DNA of 45,386 nt. Source: Lysinibacillus capsici. Its GTDB lineage: Bacteria > Bacillota > Bacilli > Bacillales_A > Planococcaceae. Position 1 is the first letter of the stretch; the number at the start of each line of letters is the position of its first letter. The notes beneath the pieces were generated by a model, which did not search any database, had not been told where the DNA came from, and saw nothing but the letters and a program-made list of their open reading frames with translations. A program made the translations under genes and the position numbers. This document shows, in pieces, positions 42,753-45,386 of the stretch. The stretch covers positions 1 to 45,386 of the forward strand of contig NZ_PXXX01000019.1 of assembly GCF_003367505.1 (NCBI RefSeq). The letters run 5' to 3'.

Positions 42753-43386
42753 CATTTTCTGGTTGATAAATAGAACTGCTAGTTACAAGATTTCCGTTCT
42801 TCTCCATTTTAAAAACAGGTGCAATTCGCTCTTCCTCTTCATCAAGCGTAACAAGACGTCTAGCACGATTCATAATTTGTACAAATTGCTCGTAATCTTT
42901 GCGAATCGCTCGATTTTCCTCTTCTAGTTTTGTAATGGTTTTCTCTAGTTTTTTATTTTTCTCAGATGTTACATGTACAAGTTGTCGCCATTTTGAAGAT
43001 TCATTTCCTACTTCACCAGAATGCTGTAAACGTAGTAAATAAGCTATGACAATATCAAGAGAAAGGGCAGATAGCGGAATTGATTTTCCTTCTGCAGCAC
43101 TATTATTTACGGTAAACATACTAGAAGCACGGCGTCTTGCTGGCGCTCCCAACACTCGCATTCTCTCTTTTCTTTCCTTTTTAGCTTCTGCTAATTGTTC
43201 CTCGTATTCTTTACGAACAACGGCATTCCAACGAAAACCACAGGCCGCCGCAGTACGATTTAATGCATCGCCCGCTTCTTCAAAGGCATTAAGCTGTGTG
43301 CTTCCTTCTGTTACATGACGGATTACAGCCTCTGCTAGTAATTCATCGTTTTCTTTTAACCAAGCATCTTGTCTTACTTTACTCAT
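42736..43386 (-). CDS. rsfA: Prespore-specific regulator RsfA
   Basis: A 216-aa transcription factor. The N-terminal Myb/SANT-like region (about 4-58; [35 protein letters not shown]) matches RsfA of B. subtilis, which is made in the forespore under sigma-F and tunes sigma-F target genes. An Arg-rich linker near 80-90 is followed by a coiled coil (about 125-170; [20 protein letters not shown]) likely used for dimerisation. SD GGGAGGA precedes the ATG at 43386. The order lipL-rsfA-ywfO is conserved with B. subtilis, except for the DUF1450 gene inserted here. Confidence 0.9.
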   Translation of the reverse strand: MSKVRQDAWLKENDELLAEAVIRHVTEGSTQLNAFEEAGDALNRTAAACGFRWNAVVRKEYEEQLAEAKKERKERMRVLGAPARRRASSMFTVNNSAAEGKSIPLSALSLDIVIAYLLRLQHSGEVGNESSKWRQLVHVTSEKNKKLEKTITKLEEENRAIRKDYEQFVQIMNRARRLVTLDEEEERIAPVFKMEKNGNLVTSSSIYQPENGDALN

Positions 43387-43621
43387 ATTAAAATCCTCCC
43401 ACCTTTATCTGGAACTTGTTATTTAAGACTAGCATGACCAATCTTTTAACCTTTTATTCATCTATGTAGAAGGAATTATGCTTGAATAGAAGGGGAAAAG
43501 TACGATACAATACCCGATGTAGGTTTGCGCACATGCTGCATACTTAAATATGTGAAGGTCATGTGTGCAATAAAGCGAGATTATGTTTGAAAAATACTAT
43601 ATAGAAAGGGTTGTTGACAAA

Positions 43622-43846
43622 ATGGCAAACGAATTTAAAGTTTGCGATGAATGTCAGGCCGTTAACTTAAAAACGTTAATTCCAAAATTAAAGGAAATCG
43701 ATCCTGATGCAACCATCGAAATTGGCTGTCATTCTTACTGTGGTCCAGGACGCAAAAAGACATTTACCTTTGTAAATAGCCGACCTGTTGCTGCATTAAC
43801 AGAAGATGAACTAATGGAAAAGGTTTTAGCAAAATTAAAAAAGTAA
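43622..43846 (+). CDS. DUF1450 family protein
   Basis: A 74-aa cytoplasmic protein. Seen: two Cys pairs, CDEC near residues 7-10 and CHSYCG near 36-41, the latter in the setting [20 protein letters not shown] that resembles YuzB/DUF1450 proteins with a thioredoxin-like, possibly metal- or redox-active, Cys cluster. The function is unknown. The frame opens at ATG 43583, giving 87 aa, but those extra residues look unlike the family. AGAAAGGG lies 12 nt before the ATG at 43622, a long spacing, so the start is uncertain between the two. Confidence 0.75.
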   Translation: MANEFKVCDECQAVNLKTLIPKLKEIDPDATIEIGCHSYCGPGRKKTFTFVNSRPVAALTEDELMEKVLAKLKK

Positions 43847-43853
43847 AACTAAA

Positions 43854-43884
43854 AGCTATCTCTACTTGGGGGATAGTTTTTGTT
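43854..43884 (+). terminator. Terminator of the DUF1450 gene
   Basis: AGCTATCTC (43854-43862) pairs, with two G-T, to GGGATAGTT (43870-43878), followed by TTTGTTTT. Confidence 0.72.
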
Positions 43885-44048
43885 TTGCTTTTTTTATATG
43901 TTGAGAAATTAGACCAATATAAATATAAAAATAATGATAAAGGTAATCGAAATAGGTTGTTAATATCTATAGAAAAATGGCAATAAGTATGCTAGTCCTA
44001 GATTTATCGCATATAATAGAACTATAACAAAATGGGGGTGCTATCCAA

Positions 44049-45356
44049 ATGACATATGCAAACGCTAAATTAGAAGAAGAAAAGGTATTTAAAGATCCAG
44101 TACACCGTTATGTACATGTTCGAGATCAAGTGATATGGGATTTAGTGGGTACAAGAGAATTTCAGCGTTTACGTAGAATTCGTCAACTAGGTACCACATT
44201 TTTAGTATTTCATGGAGCAGAGCATAGTCGCTTTAGTCATTCTCTGGGGGTTTACGAAATTGTACGTCGCATAGTAGATGATATCTTTGTAGGGCGTCCA
44301 GATTGGGATGAAAGTGAAAGATTATTAGTGTTATGTGCAGCCCTTTTACATGATTTAGGTCATGGCCCATTTTCCCATGCCTTTGAAAATGTATTTGAGC
44401 TTGATCATGAATATTTTACAAGGCAGATTTTGTTGGGAGATACGGAAGTAAATGCGATCTTAAAAAAAGTGGCAGCTGATTTTCCTGAAAAGGTATCCCA
44501 AGTAATTGAAAAGACATATCCAAATAAGCAAGTAATTAGTTTAATTTCGAGCCAAATTGATGCAGATCGTATGGATTACTTACAACGTGATGCTTATTTT
44601 ACAGGTGTAAGCTACGGTCATTTTGATATGGAACGGATTTTAAGAGTAATGCGTCCAAGAAAAAACCAAGTAGTAATCAAAGCAACAGGCATGCATGCGG
44701 TGGAAGACTATATAATGAGTCGCTATCAAATGTACTTACAAATTTATTTCCATCCTGTTTCACGAAGTGCAGAGGTAATTTTAAATAATATATTAAAAAG
44801 AGTAAAACAATTAAGCTTAGCGGGCTATACATTTAAGCATGAGCCTACTCATTTCCTAGCATTTTTCCGAAATGTTATTACATTAGAGGATTATCTTGCG
44901 TTAGACGAGAGTATACTTTTTACATATTTTCAGTTATGGATGCAAGAGGAGGATGCCATTCTAAGTGATTTAAGCCGCCGCTTTGTGAATCGTAAGCTAT
45001 TTCAATACATTGATTTAGACCCTGGAGTAGAGCTCAATAAATATCAAAAACTCCAAGAGCTTTTCAAAAAGGCAGGATTAGACCCCGATTATTATCTTGT
45101 ACATGATACAACAGCAGATCTGCCATATGATTTTTACAGACCAGGAGAGGAAGAAGTGCGTGTACCAATTTTTTTAGAAATGAAAAATGGTGAGCTACGG
45201 GAGCTTTCACGTGAATCCATTATTGTGGATGCTATCTCAGGGCGTATGAAACGAGATCATAAAATCTATTTCCCATTAGATTTCTTAGAGGACGATTCAA
45301 CAAACTCAACTGTAAAAAAACAAATATTAATGTTATTAAGGAAAGACAATAAATAA
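44049..45356 (+). CDS. ywfO: HD domain phosphohydrolase (YwfO)
   Basis: A 435-aa protein of the dGTPase-like HD superfamily. Seen: the metal-binding H...HD...D set as His64 in EHSRFSHSLGVYE, His101-Asp102 in LLHDLGHGPFSHAFE and the later Asp in SSQIDADRMDYL. The N-terminal KVFKDPVHRYVHV is typical of YwfO-like proteins. Relatives such as the Enterococcus enzyme hydrolyse dNTPs in an allosterically controlled way, so dNTP-pool control is likely. The gene is complete, with its stop at 45354-45356, 30 bp before the window end. SD GGGGGTG is present. The order after rsfA matches B. subtilis. Confidence 0.88.
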   Translation: MTYANAKLEEEKVFKDPVHRYVHVRDQVIWDLVGTREFQRLRRIRQLGTTFLVFHGAEHSRFSHSLGVYEIVRRIVDDIFVGRPDWDESERLLVLCAALLHDLGHGPFSHAFENVFELDHEYFTRQILLGDTEVNAILKKVAADFPEKVSQVIEKTYPNKQVISLISSQIDADRMDYLQRDAYFTGVSYGHFDMERILRVMRPRKNQVVIKATGMHAVEDYIMSRYQMYLQIYFHPVSRSAEVILNNILKRVKQLSLAGYTFKHEPTHFLAFFRNVITLEDYLALDESILFTYFQLWMQEEDAILSDLSRRFVNRKLFQYIDLDPGVELNKYQKLQELFKKAGLDPDYYLVHDTTADLPYDFYRPGEEEVRVPIFLEMKNGELRELSRESIIVDAISGRMKRDHKIYFPLDFLEDDSTNSTVKKQILMLLRKDNK

Positions 45357-45386
45357 ATATAAATTTTAAAAATAATAAAGCAGTAA

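Noticed and set aside
1..45386. tRNA, rRNA, insertion sequences, prophage genes, CRISPR arrays, toxin-antitoxin or defence systems
   Set aside because: Looked for on both strands; none had support in the sequence.

Overview
The window is an AT-rich stretch (by eye under 40% G+C) of a chromosome from an endospore-forming Firmicute of the Bacillaceae/Planococcaceae type, most like Lysinibacillus. The evidence is the spore genes (cwlJ, gerQ, rsfA), the bacillithiol gene bshB2, the coproheme-route enzyme HemQ, the LipL lipoyl relay enzyme, a Trp T-box and a preQ1-I riboswitch. Gene order also matches Bacillus subtilis in two blocks: pdxK/ung/ywdI/ywdK/gerQ and hemQ/lipL/rsfA/ywfO. I see no tRNA, rRNA, insertion sequence, prophage, CRISPR array or replication origin.

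Layout. (1) 59-6204: a PucR-family regulator divergent from an amino-acid permease, a CoA-acylating semialdehyde dehydrogenase and a class III transaminase, best read as a beta-alanine (or related omega-amino acid) catabolic cassette. (2) 6687-18163: an eleven-gene co-directional operon. It holds a family-5 binding protein, two permeases and two ATPases, then a TIM-barrel isomerase/epimerase, a Gfo/Idh/MocA oxidoreductase, a second TIM-barrel enzyme, a ROK repressor, an L-asparaginase II family protein and a BadF/BadG/NAGK-type sugar kinase. TTATTT/AAATAA palindromes lie in its 482-bp leader. It looks like a self-contained uptake and breakdown route for a sugar or amino-sugar conjugate, perhaps amino-acid linked, and is the most interesting item here. 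(3) 18220-24413: RodA, a chemotaxis receptor, an SDR-type threonine dehydrogenase with a 21-nt palindrome in its leader, and an acyl-CoA ligase. (4) 24457-29724: a lone trpB behind a Trp T-box, queT behind a preQ1 riboswitch, and a TrpXYZ-like ABC transporter. (5) 29725-35223: a G+C-richer noncoding island, ilvA, a TerC-family protein, the yojF-bshB2 pair, a gene-free stretch ending in a strong hairpin, a small membrane protein and an acyl-CoA thioesterase. (6) 35269-45356: conserved housekeeping and sporulation genes, plus a 58-aa Cys protein and a pair of tiny paralogous membrane proteins.

Many genes have a better start than the longest open frame; these were moved to the codon with a Shine-Dalgarno (SD) sequence, and non-ATG starts are frequent. 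Nearly every transcription unit ends in a visible hairpin, several of them shared by convergent genes. Function calls come from recognised motifs and remembered families; no database search was run.
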